Assembly (NCBI GenBank): GCA_017524545.1
Contig: JAFXVN010000009.1
Location: 1 to 44,815 of the forward strand
Reading direction: 5' to 3'
DNA length: 44,815 bases
Source: Bacteroidaceae bacterium
Lineage (GTDB): Bacteria > Bacteroidota > Bacteroidia > Bacteroidales > Bacteroidaceae
Every line of letters starts with the position of its first letter. The first letter of the stretch is position 1. The position numbers and the translations under genes were made by a program. Of this stretch, positions 1 through 7,478 are shown piece after piece. The notes under the pieces were generated by a model. It was given only the letters and a program-made list of their open reading frames with translations, did not search any database and had not been told where the DNA came from.

Positions 1-78
1 ATAATAAAAAATTAATGGACTATTATATTAATAAAATTGGTGGAACTGTTGCAATAGTACGTGATTCACACCAAAAAG

Positions 79-402
79 ATGACGATACAAGAAGCACAAG
101 AGAAAGTAGATCAGTGGATTAAGACCTATGGTGTCCGCTACTTCAACGAGCTGACCAATATGGCGGTGCTCACAGAAGAAGTAGGGGAGTTGGCACGCAT
201 CATGGCGCGTAAATATGGGGAGCAATCGTTCAAAGAGGGTGAAAATCAAGACCCTGCGGAGGAAATGGCAGACATCCTTTGGGTGCTTATTTGCCTTGCG
301 AACCAGACAGGAGTGGATTTAACAAAGGCACTTGAAGCAAGCTTCGAGAAGAAAACCCGTCGCGATAAGGACAGACACAAAAACAACACAAAACTAAAAT
401 AA
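79..402 (+). CDS. MazG-like nucleotide pyrophosphohydrolase
   Basis: Small all-alpha NTP pyrophosphohydrolase (MazG/dUTPase-like family), expected to hydrolyse non-canonical or excess (d)NTPs to the monophosphate and PPi in the cytoplasm. The metal-binding pattern is visible: EEVGE near residues 35-39 and a later EEMAD, giving the ExxE...ExxD arrangement that coordinates magnesium. At 107 residues it is one compact MazG domain, not the two-domain E. coli enzyme. The frame opens with GTG at 61 after an in-frame TAG at 55; I prefer the ATG at 79 because the conserved family N-terminus (MTIQEAQ) begins there. The stop is one base before the deoC start, so the two are probably co-transcribed. The family is clear; the exact substrate is not. 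Confidence 0.9.
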   Translation: MTIQEAQEKVDQWIKTYGVRYFNELTNMAVLTEEVGELARIMARKYGEQSFKEGENQDPAEEMADILWVLICLANQTGVDLTKALEASFEKKTRRDKDRHKNNTKLK

Positions 403-403
403 T

Positions 404-1300
404 ATGGAAACAATCGAAAGAAGCAAGTACGAGCAGATGCTCGAGCAGTACAAAACGGACATCAAGGACAGCGATGTAGCAGCAAAAGTGGCAGAACTCA
501 TCGAGAAAAAAATGCCTGAGAATGACACGCTCGAAGTAAAGAAGTTCCTCATGGGCAGCGTGGAGTTGACCACCCTGAAGACAACCGACAGCGAGGAGAG
601 CGTGCTGGCCTTCACGGAAAAGGTCAACAAGTTCGAGGACGCATATCCCGAACTGCCGCATGTAGCTACGATATGCGTCTATCCCTGCTACGCAAAGATT
701 GTGAGCCAAAGCCTTGAAGTAGAAGGCGTTGAAGTGGCTTGCGTGAGCGGAAGCTTCCCTTCGTCGCAGGCATTGATTGAAATAAAGACCGTGGAGACGG
801 CGTTGGCCTTGAAGGATGGTGCCACAGAGATTGACATCGTGATGAGTGTCGGCAAGTTCCTAAGCGGTGATTACGACACTGTTATCGATGAAATCAGCGA
901 ATTGAAGGCGATTTGCGGCGAACGGAAGATGAAGGTCATCCTCGAGACTGGCCTCTTGCCAAGTGCCTCCGACATCAAGAAAGCCAGCCTCCTCGCCATG
1001 TATGCCGGAGCCGACTACATCAAGACGAGCACTGGCAAGGAGAAACCCGCTGCAACACCCGAGGCAGCATACGTCATGTGCCAAGCCATCAAGGAATACT
1101 ATGACAAGACCGGCATACAGATTGGCTTCAAACCTGCCGGCGGGTTGAACACCGTTCATGATGCGCTCGTCTATTACACCATCGTCAAGGAAGTGCTTGG
1201 CGAGAAGTGGCTCACCAACCAATGGCTCCGTCTCGGCACAAGCCGTCTTGCCAACCTCTTGCTGAGTGAAGTAGTAGGGGAGGAAGTGAAGTTCTTCTAA
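404..1300 (+). CDS. deoC: Deoxyribose-phosphate aldolase
   Basis: Class I aldolase that splits 2-deoxy-D-ribose 5-phosphate into glyceraldehyde 3-phosphate and acetaldehyde in deoxynucleoside catabolism. The Schiff-base lysine lies in YIKTSTGK (K207), followed by the glycine-rich phosphate-binding segment FKPAGGLNT. An EIDIVMSVG strand comes earlier. At 298 residues it is longer than the roughly 250-residue E. coli protein because of an N-terminal extension of about 50 residues. The ATG is one base after the mazG-like stop, a clear two-gene unit linking nucleotide clean-up to salvage. An inverted repeat about 55 bases downstream may end the transcript. Confidence 0.96.
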   Translation: METIERSKYEQMLEQYKTDIKDSDVAAKVAELIEKKMPENDTLEVKKFLMGSVELTTLKTTDSEESVLAFTEKVNKFEDAYPELPHVATICVYPCYAKIVSQSLEVEGVEVACVSGSFPSSQALIEIKTVETALALKDGATEIDIVMSVGKFLSGDYDTVIDEISELKAICGERKMKVILETGLLPSASDIKKASLLAMYAGADYIKTSTGKEKPAATPEAAYVMCQAIKEYYDKTGIQIGFKPAGGLNTVHDALVYYTIVKEVLGEKWLTNQWLRLGTSRLANLLLSEVVGEEVKFF

Positions 1301-1355
1301 AAGGTGAAAAATTGAAAAGGTAAAAAGGTGAGAAGAACAACATGGTGCGAATGAA

Positions 1356-1442
1356 CGGAACATTTGACCCTTTGAGAATCGTTTGTTTACGGCCAAAGGG
1401 TAGGGCGGACGAAAAGAAACGATTCTCAGAGGTCATGTTTCG
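1356..1442. repeat. Imperfect 26-29 bp inverted repeat downstream of deoC
   Basis: The left arm (1356-1384) and right arm (1417-1442) are reverse complements apart from a few indels; both contain the core TGAGAATCGTTT or its complement. The 32-base centre also pairs weakly. It lies 55 bases after deoC. There is no T-run after the right arm, so a simple intrinsic terminator is unlikely. A mobile palindrome or a processed RNA hairpin is possible. It is the only notable structure in the stretch from 1301 to 1574, apart from low-complexity AAAGGTGA-like repeats at 1301-1335. Confidence 0.6.
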
Positions 1443-1574
1443 ATGTAATCATCTAAAGCAAAAAGACTTAAGCCACAAAACAATGACACTAATAAAGTTT
1501 GAAATAGATAACCTACATTCACTAGTTAAGTATTTTAGCTAACAAATACTCACCGTACAAACATACATTTATAC

Positions 1575-1789
1575 ATGAAGTACATTTATAGTATTGTGTT
1601 ATTGTTTGGATTACTTGCGTGTTCTAACAATAACGATGTCGATGTCCCCCTGCCGAACGTAACCAAATTCAAGGCGGCGATGTCATAATTGAAGATATCA
1701 ACCATGATGGAACAATTGATGATAGTGATGTCACAGAAATAGGTGAACTAAAGAAATTGGAATACGATTCGTTCTCAATTCTTTTATAA
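1575..1789 (+). pseudogene. Frameshifted small lipoprotein with an EF-hand/dockerin-like motif
   Basis: An ATG at 1575 opens a lipoprotein signal peptide with a lipobox (FGLLACSNNN), then runs into TAA at 1686 after 37 codons. In the -1 frame (codons in register with 1670) reading continues to TAA at 1787 and encodes DINHDGTIDDSDV, a good match to a calcium-binding dockerin/EF-hand-like loop. Joined across a single shift near 1665-1680, the product would be a lipoprotein of about 70 residues. The gene is either recently broken, affected by a sequencing error, or subject to programmed frameshifting; decay is the simplest reading. Confidence 0.6.
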
Positions 1790-1846
1790 CATAATCACCT
1801 GTTAAAACTAATTACCTCTAAGTATCATTATTCCAAATTATATTTG

Positions 1847-1854
1847 TACCTTTG
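1847..1854 (+). promoter_or_regulatory. Bacteroidota -7 box (TACCTTTG) for the S41 protease gene
   Basis: TACCTTTG matches the TAnnTTTG -7 consensus of the Bacteroidota housekeeping sigma factor and lies 31 bases before the chosen ATG at 1886. A clear TTTG at the -33 position is not visible. The site lies inside the longer reading frame that begins at 1844, which supports the downstream start. Confidence 0.6.
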
Positions 1855-1885
1855 CAGTCATAAAGCAAAGAATAAACAAACAAAC

Positions 1886-3490
1886 ATGAAGAAAATTACC
1901 TTTGTAGTCGCAGCTTTACTCACGAGTATGAGCTTGTCGGCACAGCTTCGGTTCGGCAATACGCCGGCAAATAACGAACCTGCCAACGATCTGGAGCGGA
2001 ACATGCAGAAACTCATGATGGCAAGCGTGATGATTAACAACTTCTACGTCGATAGCGTGGACAGCAAGAAGCTTGTGGAGGATGCCATCTGCGGCATCTT
2101 GTCGAAGCTCGACCCGCACTCAGCCTACACCAACGCAAAGGACACGAAGAAGTTCACCGAGCCGTTGGAAGGCTCGTTCGAGGGCATCGGCGTGCAGTTC
2201 AACATGCTGGAGGACACGCTGCTCGTCATCCAGCCTGTGCCGAAGGGACCCAGCGAGCGCGTCGGCATCCTGGCCGGCGACCGCATCGTCAGCGTGGGAG
2301 ACACCGCCATCGCCGGTGTGAAGATGAGTAAGGAGGAAATCATGCTACGGCTGCGAGGGCCGAAGGGTACCATTGCACGCCTCGGCGTGGTGAGGCGCGG
2401 CATCAAGGACACGTTGCGCTTCAACGTCACTCGCGACAAGATTCCCGTCAACTCGGTGGATGCCGCCTACATGGTGACGCCAACCATCGGCCTCATCCGC
2501 TTCAACAACTTCGCCCAGACGACGCACGACGAGGTGGTCAGCGCCATCAAGAAGCTCAAGGAGGAAGGCATGAAGGACCTCATCATCGACCTCCAGCAGA
2601 ATTCGGGCGGCTACCTCCAGGCTGCAGCTGACATCGCCAGCGAGTTCCTGCCCAAGGGCGACATGATTGTCTATACCAAGGGACGCAGTGTGCCAAGCCA
2701 GGAGTTCCGCAGCACCGGCGGCAGTGCCTTCCAAGAGGGTAGGGTAGCGGTGCTCATCGACGAGTACAGCGCATCGGCTGCCGAGATACTCTCCGGCGCA
2801 ATCCAAGACCAAGACAGAGGCATCGTGGTTGGTCGCCGCTCATTTGGCAAGGGTTTGGTGCAGCGTCCGTTCAACATGTTGGACGGCAGCATGATACGCC
2901 TCACTACGGCTCGCTACTACACGCCCAGCGGACGCAGCATCCAGAAGCCCTACGAAAAAGGGAAAATGCTTGACTATGCCAAGGATGTCATCAACCGCTA
3001 CAACAAGGGCGAGCTGACCAACGAGGACAGCATCCACTTCCCCGACTCGCTGCGCTACCAGACGCTCCGCAAGGGACGCACCGTCTATGGCGGCGGCGGC
3101 ATCATGCCCGACTGCTTCGTACCCCTCGACACCACACGCTATGCCAAGTGCTACCGCGAGCTGTCCGCCAAGAGCATCATCATCAATGCCAACCTCCACT
3201 ACATGGACAAGAACCGCGAGGACCTGAAGCAAATCTATCCTTCTTTCCAGCTGTTCAAGGAAGAGTTCCAGGTGCCGCAAGAAGTTATCGACGGCATCTT
3301 TGCCGAAGGCGAGAAGCAGGACATCCGTCCGAAGGATGATGAAGAGCGACAGAAAGCAACCGACAACATCCGCCTCATCATCAAGGGACTTGTGGCACGC
3401 GACCTCTGGGACATGAGCGAATACTTCGCCATCATCTACGAGAACGACGATGTGGTCAAGAAGGCAGTAGAACTGCTGCAAAAACCTTAA
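1886..3490 (+). CDS. S41 family C-terminal processing peptidase (CtpA-like)
   Basis: Secreted or periplasmic serine protease of the CtpA/Prc type, which trims or degrades envelope proteins using a Ser-Lys dyad. A signal peptide (MKKITFVVAALLTSMSLSAQ) supports the ATG at 1886 rather than the longer frame from 1844. A PDZ domain occupies about residues 85-165. The S41 core follows, with SASAAE at 295-300; S297 and K322 (in SFGKG) have the 25-residue spacing seen in Prc. A C-terminal helical extension follows to residue 534. The gene has its own -7 box upstream and a perfect 33-bp inverted repeat directly downstream, separating it from ybeY. The family is certain; the substrates are unknown. Confidence 0.95.
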   Translation: MKKITFVVAALLTSMSLSAQLRFGNTPANNEPANDLERNMQKLMMASVMINNFYVDSVDSKKLVEDAICGILSKLDPHSAYTNAKDTKKFTEPLEGSFEGIGVQFNMLEDTLLVIQPVPKGPSERVGILAGDRIVSVGDTAIAGVKMSKEEIMLRLRGPKGTIARLGVVRRGIKDTLRFNVTRDKIPVNSVDAAYMVTPTIGLIRFNNFAQTTHDEVVSAIKKLKEEGMKDLIIDLQQNSGGYLQAAADIASEFLPKGDMIVYTKGRSVPSQEFRSTGGSAFQEGRVAVLIDEYSASAAEILSGAIQDQDRGIVVGRRSFGKGLVQRPFNMLDGSMIRLTTARYYTPSGRSIQKPYEKGKMLDYAKDVINRYNKGELTNEDSIHFPDSLRYQTLRKGRTVYGGGGIMPDCFVPLDTTRYAKCYRELSAKSIIINANLHYMDKNREDLKQIYPSFQLFKEEFQVPQEVIDGIFAEGEKQDIRPKDDEERQKATDNIRLIIKGLVARDLWDMSEYFAIIYENDDVVKKAVELLQKP

Positions 3491-3493
3491 AGC

Positions 3494-3588
3494 AATTCAT
3501 AATTCACAATTCATAATTCATAATTAGGCTACGCCCTAAGTCTTGGCGAAGGAAATAATTATGAATTATGAATTGTGAATTATGAATT
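3494..3588. repeat. Perfect 33-bp inverted repeat built of 7-bp units
   Basis: Bases 3494-3526 and 3556-3588 are exact reverse complements, separated by 29 bases. Each arm consists of heptads of the type ATTCATA/ATTCACA. The loop itself contains CGCC...GGCG. Transcribed in either direction it would fold into a very long hairpin, which could serve as a terminator after the protease gene or as a barrier. It ends 8 bases before the ybeY start and supplies a spurious in-frame ATG at 3575. Confidence 0.9.
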
Positions 3589-3595
3589 AAAAAGA

Positions 3596-4042
3596 ATGAT
3601 AACCTATAATACAATAAATGTGTCGATGCCCGACATCAGCGAGACAGAGGTCTCGGCATGGGTCAGGCAAGTGGCGGCTAAATATAATAAGGTAATAGGC
3701 GACATCAGCTACATCTTCGTGGATGATGAAACCATCCTCGACATCAACCGTCGCTTCATCGGACACGACTACTACACCGACCACATCGGCTTCGACTACT
3801 CGGAGGGCGATGCCCTGAGCGGCGACATCTACATCAGCCTCGACACCGTACGCTCGAATGCCAAGCTGTTCGGCGCGACATTCGACGAGGAGCTGCACCG
3901 CATCATCATCCACGGCCTGCTGCACCTCTGCGGCCTCCGCGACAAGACAGACGAGGAAAGAGCCGAGATGCAACAAGCCGAAGACTTGGCCCTAAGCCTC
4001 CCCCTGCCCCTCCCAAGGAGGGGAGACAACTATGAACTATGA
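3596..4042 (+). CDS. ybeY: Endoribonuclease YbeY (rRNA maturation factor)
   Basis: Metal-dependent endoribonuclease that acts in 16S rRNA 3'-end maturation and ribosome quality control. Family signatures are the NRRFIGHDYYTDHIGFDY segment and the metal site HGLLHLCG. The usual HGxLHLxGYDH is changed: the third metal ligand His is Asp (GLRDK). I chose the ATG at 3596 (MITYNTINV) because the upstream ATG at 3575 lies in repeat DNA. The last 15 or so residues (LSLPLPLPRRGDNYEL) are encoded by a CTCCCC...GGGGAG palindrome plus heptad repeat, so the C-terminus has been remodelled by repeat DNA. ruvB follows after 26 bases. Confidence 0.93.
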   Translation: MITYNTINVSMPDISETEVSAWVRQVAAKYNKVIGDISYIFVDDETILDINRRFIGHDYYTDHIGFDYSEGDALSGDIYISLDTVRSNAKLFGATFDEELHRIIIHGLLHLCGLRDKTDEERAEMQQAEDLALSLPLPLPRRGDNYEL

Positions 4043-4059
4043 ATTATGAACTATGAACT
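4007..4059. repeat. CCCCTCC/GGAGGGG palindrome followed by TATGAAC heptads
   Basis: CCCCTCC (4007-4013) pairs with GGAGGGG (4017-4023). Four tandem heptads TATGAAC/TATGAAT then fill 4031-4058. The palindrome sits in the last codons of ybeY and the heptads fill the gap before the ruvB GTG. Both motifs recur at other gene boundaries in this window. Confidence 0.75.
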
Positions 4060-4068
4060 GATTTTACA

Positions 4069-5106
4069 GTGGAAAATTTCGACATAAGACAAGAAGGACG
4101 GCAGAAGGAAAAGGACTTCGAGAATGCCCTGCGGCCGCTTTGCTTCGAAGATTTCAGCGGACAGCAAAAGGTCGTGGAGAACCTGCGCATCTTCGTGGAA
4201 GCAGCCAAGTACAGAGGCGAACCCCTCGACCACACGCTCCTGCACGGCCCTCCCGGACTGGGCAAGACCACCCTCTCCAACATCATCGCCAACGAGCTGG
4301 GCGTGGGCTTCAAGCTCACCAGTGGCCCTGTGCTCGACAAGCCCGGCGACCTTGCCGGCATCCTCACATCCCTCGAGCCGAACGATGTGCTTTTCATCGA
4401 CGAGATACACCGCCTCTCGCCCATCGTGGAGGAGTACCTCTACAGCGCAATGGAGGACTACCGCATCGACATCATGATAGACAAAGGCCCGTCGGCCCGC
4501 AGCATACAGATTGACCTTGCGCCCTTCACGCTGGTGGGTGCCACGACCCGTAGCGGCTTGCTCACAGCTCCCCTTCGCGCACGCTTTGGCATCAATATGC
4601 ATCTGGAATACTACGATGCCGAGACGCTCCGCAAAATCATCATGCGCTCCAGCGACATCCTCGGCGTGCCTATCGACACAGAAGCCGCCGGCGAGATAGC
4701 CAGCCGCAGCCGTGGCACGCCACGAATAGCCAACGCCTTGCTGCGCCGCGTCCGCGACTTTGCACAGGTCAAGGGCAACGGCCGCATCGACCTCGGCATT
4801 GCCCGCATCGCCCTCGAAGCCCTCAACATCGACCGCTACGGCCTCGACGAGATAGACAACAAGATACTGCTCACCATCATTGATAAGTTCAAAGGCGGTC
4901 CTGTAGGCATCAGCACCATCGCCACCGCCGTCGGCGAAGACGCAGGCACCGTCGAAGAAGTCTATGAGCCGTTCCTCATCAAGGAGGGCTTCATCAAGCG
5001 CACCCCACGAGGCCGCGAAGTGACGGAACTCGCCTACAAACACCTTGGGCGAAGCAGCCTCACGCCCTCAAAAGACGGCTACATACAAGGCGACCTCTTC
5101 TCATAA
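4069..5106 (+). CDS. ruvB: Holliday junction branch migration ATPase RuvB
   Basis: AAA+ motor that, with RuvA and RuvC, drives branch migration of Holliday junctions in recombination repair. Walker A is GPPGLGKT (60-67) and Walker B is DEIH (111-114). The sensor 1 region GATTRSGLL and arginine-finger region LRARFG follow, and a C-terminal winged-helix domain ends with [18 protein letters not shown]. At 345 residues it is family length. The start is GTG at 4069, giving [10 protein letters not shown], which matches the short acidic N-terminus of relatives; no ATG is suitably placed. It follows ybeY by 26 bases of heptad repeat and is probably co-transcribed. Confidence 0.97.
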   Translation: MENFDIRQEGRQKEKDFENALRPLCFEDFSGQQKVVENLRIFVEAAKYRGEPLDHTLLHGPPGLGKTTLSNIIANELGVGFKLTSGPVLDKPGDLAGILTSLEPNDVLFIDEIHRLSPIVEEYLYSAMEDYRIDIMIDKGPSARSIQIDLAPFTLVGATTRSGLLTAPLRARFGINMHLEYYDAETLRKIIMRSSDILGVPIDTEAAGEIASRSRGTPRIANALLRRVRDFAQVKGNGRIDLGIARIALEALNIDRYGLDEIDNKILLTIIDKFKGGPVGISTIATAVGEDAGTVEEVYEPFLIKEGFIKRTPRGREVTELAYKHLGRSSLTPSKDGYIQGDLFS

Positions 5107-5109
5107 ACC

Positions 5110-5258
5110 CAAATCGGTCATTAGGTGCTTCGCACCTGACTATTACACAAATTGTAACAAATTCATCCACTAATTATGATAAATTTCTCATAATTGGTGA
5201 TCCATGTTTATCCTAATTTGTGAAACGCAATAGACACAAATGTCTAATGACCGATTTG
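5110..5258. repeat. 149-bp nested inverted-repeat element
   Basis: Perfect 15-bp terminal inverted repeats (5110-5124 and 5244-5258, core AAATCGGTCATTAG) enclose three internal hairpins: GGTGC/GCACC at 5124-5136; a central one with outer arms CACAAATT/AATTTGTG (5146-5153, 5215-5222) and inner arms CACTAATTATGA / TCATAATTGGTG around 5169-5199; and TAGACA/TGTCTA at 5231-5246. The fold is cloverleaf-like. It starts 3 bases after the ruvB stop and ends 2 bases before the stop codon of an outer-membrane protein remnant on the other strand. A MITE-like element or structured RNA is possible. Confidence 0.75.
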
Positions 5259-5260
5259 AG

Positions 5261-5482
5261 TTAAAAGAGGATTGTAATTCTTGCAAAGTGTGTCTTTTCT
5301 AAAGAAGGGTCGGTGAACTTCATGTTGTAACCAATAGCAATTCTTTTGTAAACTTGAACGCCGATACTAAGGTCAACGCCTAAACGATGGTTTGTGTCTA
5401 ATTCTGTTTCTTCTTCGTAAAAATTTTGCCGATTTCGGAATACAAGAATATAAGTTGGACGCTTTTTGTCTATTATGTCTAA
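5261..5482 (-). pseudogene. 3' remnant of an outer-membrane beta-barrel protein
   Basis: Read on the minus strand from 5482 to a TAA at 5263-5261, this frame has 73 codons but no ATG. It encodes alternating hydrophobic strands such as GVDLSIGVQVYKRIAIGYNM and ends with ARITILF, an aromatic terminal residue typical of outer-membrane barrels of the PorT-like group. The upstream part of the gene is missing (TAA at 5485-5483), so this is a decayed or truncated 3' end. Its stop codon abuts the 149-bp inverted-repeat element. The exact family was not recognised. Confidence 0.55.
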
Positions 5483-5536
5483 TTACTTTTTATTTATGCC
5501 ATAGGCGTTATCTTATTGAACATTGAAAGTTGAATA

Positions 5537-5935
5537 CTATGCTTCTAAAATTTCCTTTATCTTGCTGATAAGATTTCGTGCAGGCTCCAGTCTTTCTTTC
5601 AGTACCTCCGGCTCAACCTCAAAGACACAATTGTAGTCACTTTCTTCACGCATTGTCTGCAGTTGATTGTAAAGGCGGCCGTATTCAATCGGGAAAATGC
5701 CAGTCTTGATATAATGGAGATTGAATATGGCATGTGAGCCTTTGTGGGTGTTCACAGAATGACCGTCGTGAATAAGCAGTGCGTTAATGGCATGGAACAC
5801 CGCATAGTAGAGACGATTGGCAGCACCGCTCCATTTGTCGGCTCTGACAAGGACTTCTATCTCCTCGTATGTTTCGAGAGCTTTCTTAAGCTCCAGTGAA
5901 ACAAGAGTCGTGCGTTCGTCATTCGTCAAACTCAT
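5537..5935 (-). CDS. HEPN domain protein (toxin half of a HEPN/MNT pair)
   Basis: A 132-residue all-helical HEPN protein of the UPF0332 type. HEPN toxins are often RNases. The conserved Arg and His are visible in NRLYYAVFHA (R41, six residues, H48), an Rx6H arrangement near the Rx4-6H catalytic pattern. A THKGSHAIF segment and REESDY follow, as in relatives. Its ATG overlaps the stop of the upstream nucleotidyltransferase gene by four bases, indicating translational coupling in a two-gene module. In characterised MntA-HepT pairs the nucleotidyltransferase AMPylates and silences the HEPN partner; that this pair works the same way is inference. Confidence 0.88.
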   Translation of the reverse strand: MSLTNDERTTLVSLELKKALETYEEIEVLVRADKWSGAANRLYYAVFHAINALLIHDGHSVNTHKGSHAIFNLHYIKTGIFPIEYGRLYNQLQTMREESDYNCVFEVEPEVLKERLEPARNLISKIKEILEA

Positions 5936-6252
5936 TGCAATACATATTTTTCTCGTTCCACATTCTTATAGTAAGGAAGAAAAGTCCAGGAGTCCCATTG
6001 CTGCTTGGCATATATTGCAGGATTGATTTCTTCACCAATGTCCCAGCCAAGCTCCCGGAAAGGATAGGTTACATCGTAGTCACTTGCCTCCAGCTTGGGC
6101 TTGTTCAGAAGAATCAATATATCCCAGTCCGAACCTTCGTGAGCATCGCCACGGGCACGGGAACCGTATAGCCAGACTTGCCCGTCAATCGGAACCACCT
6201 TCCGGCTTGTTTCTTTTATCTTCCGGATTATTTCCTCCTCTTTTGCCGTCAT
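5932..6252 (-). CDS. MNT-type nucleotidyltransferase (antitoxin half of a HEPN/MNT pair)
   Basis: Minimal nucleotidyltransferase of 106 residues. The pol-beta signature is intact: GSRARGD (G30, S31) followed by SDWDILIL with D42 and D44 as metal ligands, so it is likely catalytically competent. It is the first gene of the pair and overlaps the HEPN gene by four bases (ATGA). A good promoter (TTG, 19 bases, TAACTTTG) lies just upstream at 6281-6310. Known MntA antitoxins AMPylate a Tyr of the HEPN toxin; that specific role is inferred here from gene order and motifs. Confidence 0.88.
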   Translation of the reverse strand: MTAKEEEIIRKIKETSRKVVPIDGQVWLYGSRARGDAHEGSDWDILILLNKPKLEASDYDVTYPFRELGWDIGEEINPAIYAKQQWDSWTFLPYYKNVEREKYVLQ

Positions 6253-6280
6253 AATCCCGTTATATCATGCAATCTGTCTG

Positions 6281-6310
6281 CAAAGTTACGCTTTTTTCTT
6301 TGCATTCCAA
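6281..6310 (-). promoter_or_regulatory. Promoter of the MNT/HEPN operon
   Basis: On the minus strand, TTG (6310-6308), 19 bases, then TAACTTTG (6288-6281). This matches the Bacteroidota promoter consensus and ends 28 bases before the MNT ATG. Confidence 0.65.
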
Positions 6311-6394
6311 GAAGAACTAAAGGAAAAAGTCACAAAAGGATACAAAAGCACGAATTGCACGACTTCACACGTTCCGTCCGCTCACTTAATACGC

Positions 6395-6432
6395 GAAGTG
6401 GCCTGACTTCACAGGGGAGGTCAGGCCACTTC
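6395..6432. terminator. Strong 13-bp hairpin after the SPFH gene
   Basis: GAAGTGGCCTGAC (6395-6407) pairs perfectly with GTCAGGCCACTTC (6420-6432) around a 12-base loop. It lies 36 bases beyond the stop of the leftward SPFH gene. The T-rich tract (TTTCTTATTCTC) follows on the plus side, not on the side expected for the leftward transcript, so either the orientation is unusual or it works by structure alone. Nothing else is recognisable in 6311-6468. Confidence 0.6.
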
Positions 6433-6468
6433 TTTCTTATTCTCTTATTTTCTAAATTTCTTATTCTC

Positions 6469-7422
6469 CTATTCTGTCTTGAACAGGTCCTTGATGCCGC
6501 CGATGGAGCCGAGCAGGTTGGTGGCTTCGTAGGGCAGATATACGGTCTTAGTCTTGTCGCCTTCGGCCAGCTCCTGCATCATCTGGATGTACTTCTGAGC
6601 CAAGAGGTAGTTGGCGGGATTCGTGGATTTGCCAACGGCTTCGGTGATGAGCTCGATGGCCTTTGCCTCTGCCTCTGCCACACGGATGCGAGCCTGTGCT
6701 GCACCTTCGGCCTGTAGAATAGCCTCTTGCTTAGCTGCCTCGGCCTTGTTCACGATGGCTGTGCGCTCACCTTCGGAAGCCAGAATCTCGGCAGCCTTCT
6801 GACCCTCGGAGGTCAGGATTTGAGCACGCTTGTTACGCTCGGCCTGCATCTGCTTCTCCATAGCTGTGAGCACGCTGGCTGGAGGTGTGATGTCCTGCAG
6901 TTCCACGCGGTTCACCTTCACGCCCCACTTGTCGGTTGCATCGTCCAGAACGAGGCGCAGCTTGTTGTTGATGGTATCACGGCTGGTCAGTGTCTCGTCC
7001 AGCTCTAGTTCGCCGATGATGTTACGCAGGGTGGTCTGCGTCAGCTTCTCGATAGCGTTGGGCAGGTTGATGATTTCATAAGCGGCCTTGAAGGGGTCCA
7101 TGATTTGGAAGTAGAGCAGAGCATCAATTTCCATCTGGATATTGTCCTTCGTAATCACATTCTGCTTAGGGAAGTCATAGACCTGTTCGCGCAGGTCGAT
7201 GGTGCTGGTATAAACATAGCGTCCGTTCTTCAGAACCACAATGTTCTTGCCATTGTCGATGAAGGGGAAAATGATATTGAAGCCAGGTTTTAAGATGGTT
7301 CTGAACTTACCCAGGCGTTCAATAATCTTTGTCTCTGACTGTGGAATGATGAGCACAGCTTTTTTTAGGACAGTAACAACTAAGATTACAACAGCAATCG
7401 AAACACAAATAAATGTACTCAT
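6469..7422 (-). CDS. SPFH/Band 7 (stomatin-like) membrane protein
   Basis: Stomatin/QmcA-type protein of 317 residues that forms large oligomeric membrane microdomain scaffolds. An N-terminal membrane segment (about residues 4-22) precedes the SPFH domain, recognisable by IIPQSETKIIERLGKF and VITKDNIQMEIDALLYFQI. A long Ala/Glu-rich coiled coil with repeated ILASEGE and AEAAKQEA elements covers about 190-265. The upstream neighbour is an NfeD-family gene; this pairing is a classic conserved operon in which the two proteins interact, often with a protease partner. The start is the ATG at 7422. Confidence 0.93.
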   Translation of the reverse strand: MSTFICVSIAVVILVVTVLKKAVLIIPQSETKIIERLGKFRTILKPGFNIIFPFIDNGKNIVVLKNGRYVYTSTIDLREQVYDFPKQNVITKDNIQMEIDALLYFQIMDPFKAAYEIINLPNAIEKLTQTTLRNIIGELELDETLTSRDTINNKLRLVLDDATDKWGVKVNRVELQDITPPASVLTAMEKQMQAERNKRAQILTSEGQKAAEILASEGERTAIVNKAEAAKQEAILQAEGAAQARIRVAEAEAKAIELITEAVGKSTNPANYLLAQKYIQMMQELAEGDKTKTVYLPYEATNLLGSIGGIKDLFKTE

Positions 7423-7478
7423 AGTTTTTTTGTTTAAATGGTTATAGTTATGATTGGTTATAAATTATTGCTTATAGG

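Noticed and set aside
1-60. End of an upstream gene at the left edge
   Set aside because: Reading frames here are short and AT-rich, and none matches the C-terminus of an expected neighbour.
1342-1542. 66-codon frame after deoC
   Set aside because: It runs through the inverted repeat at 1356-1442, has no promoter and resembles no family.
4051-5043. 330-codon open frame antisense to ruvB
   Set aside because: Composition is that of a shadow frame in a C-rich third-position gene, and ruvB is full length and conserved on the other strand.
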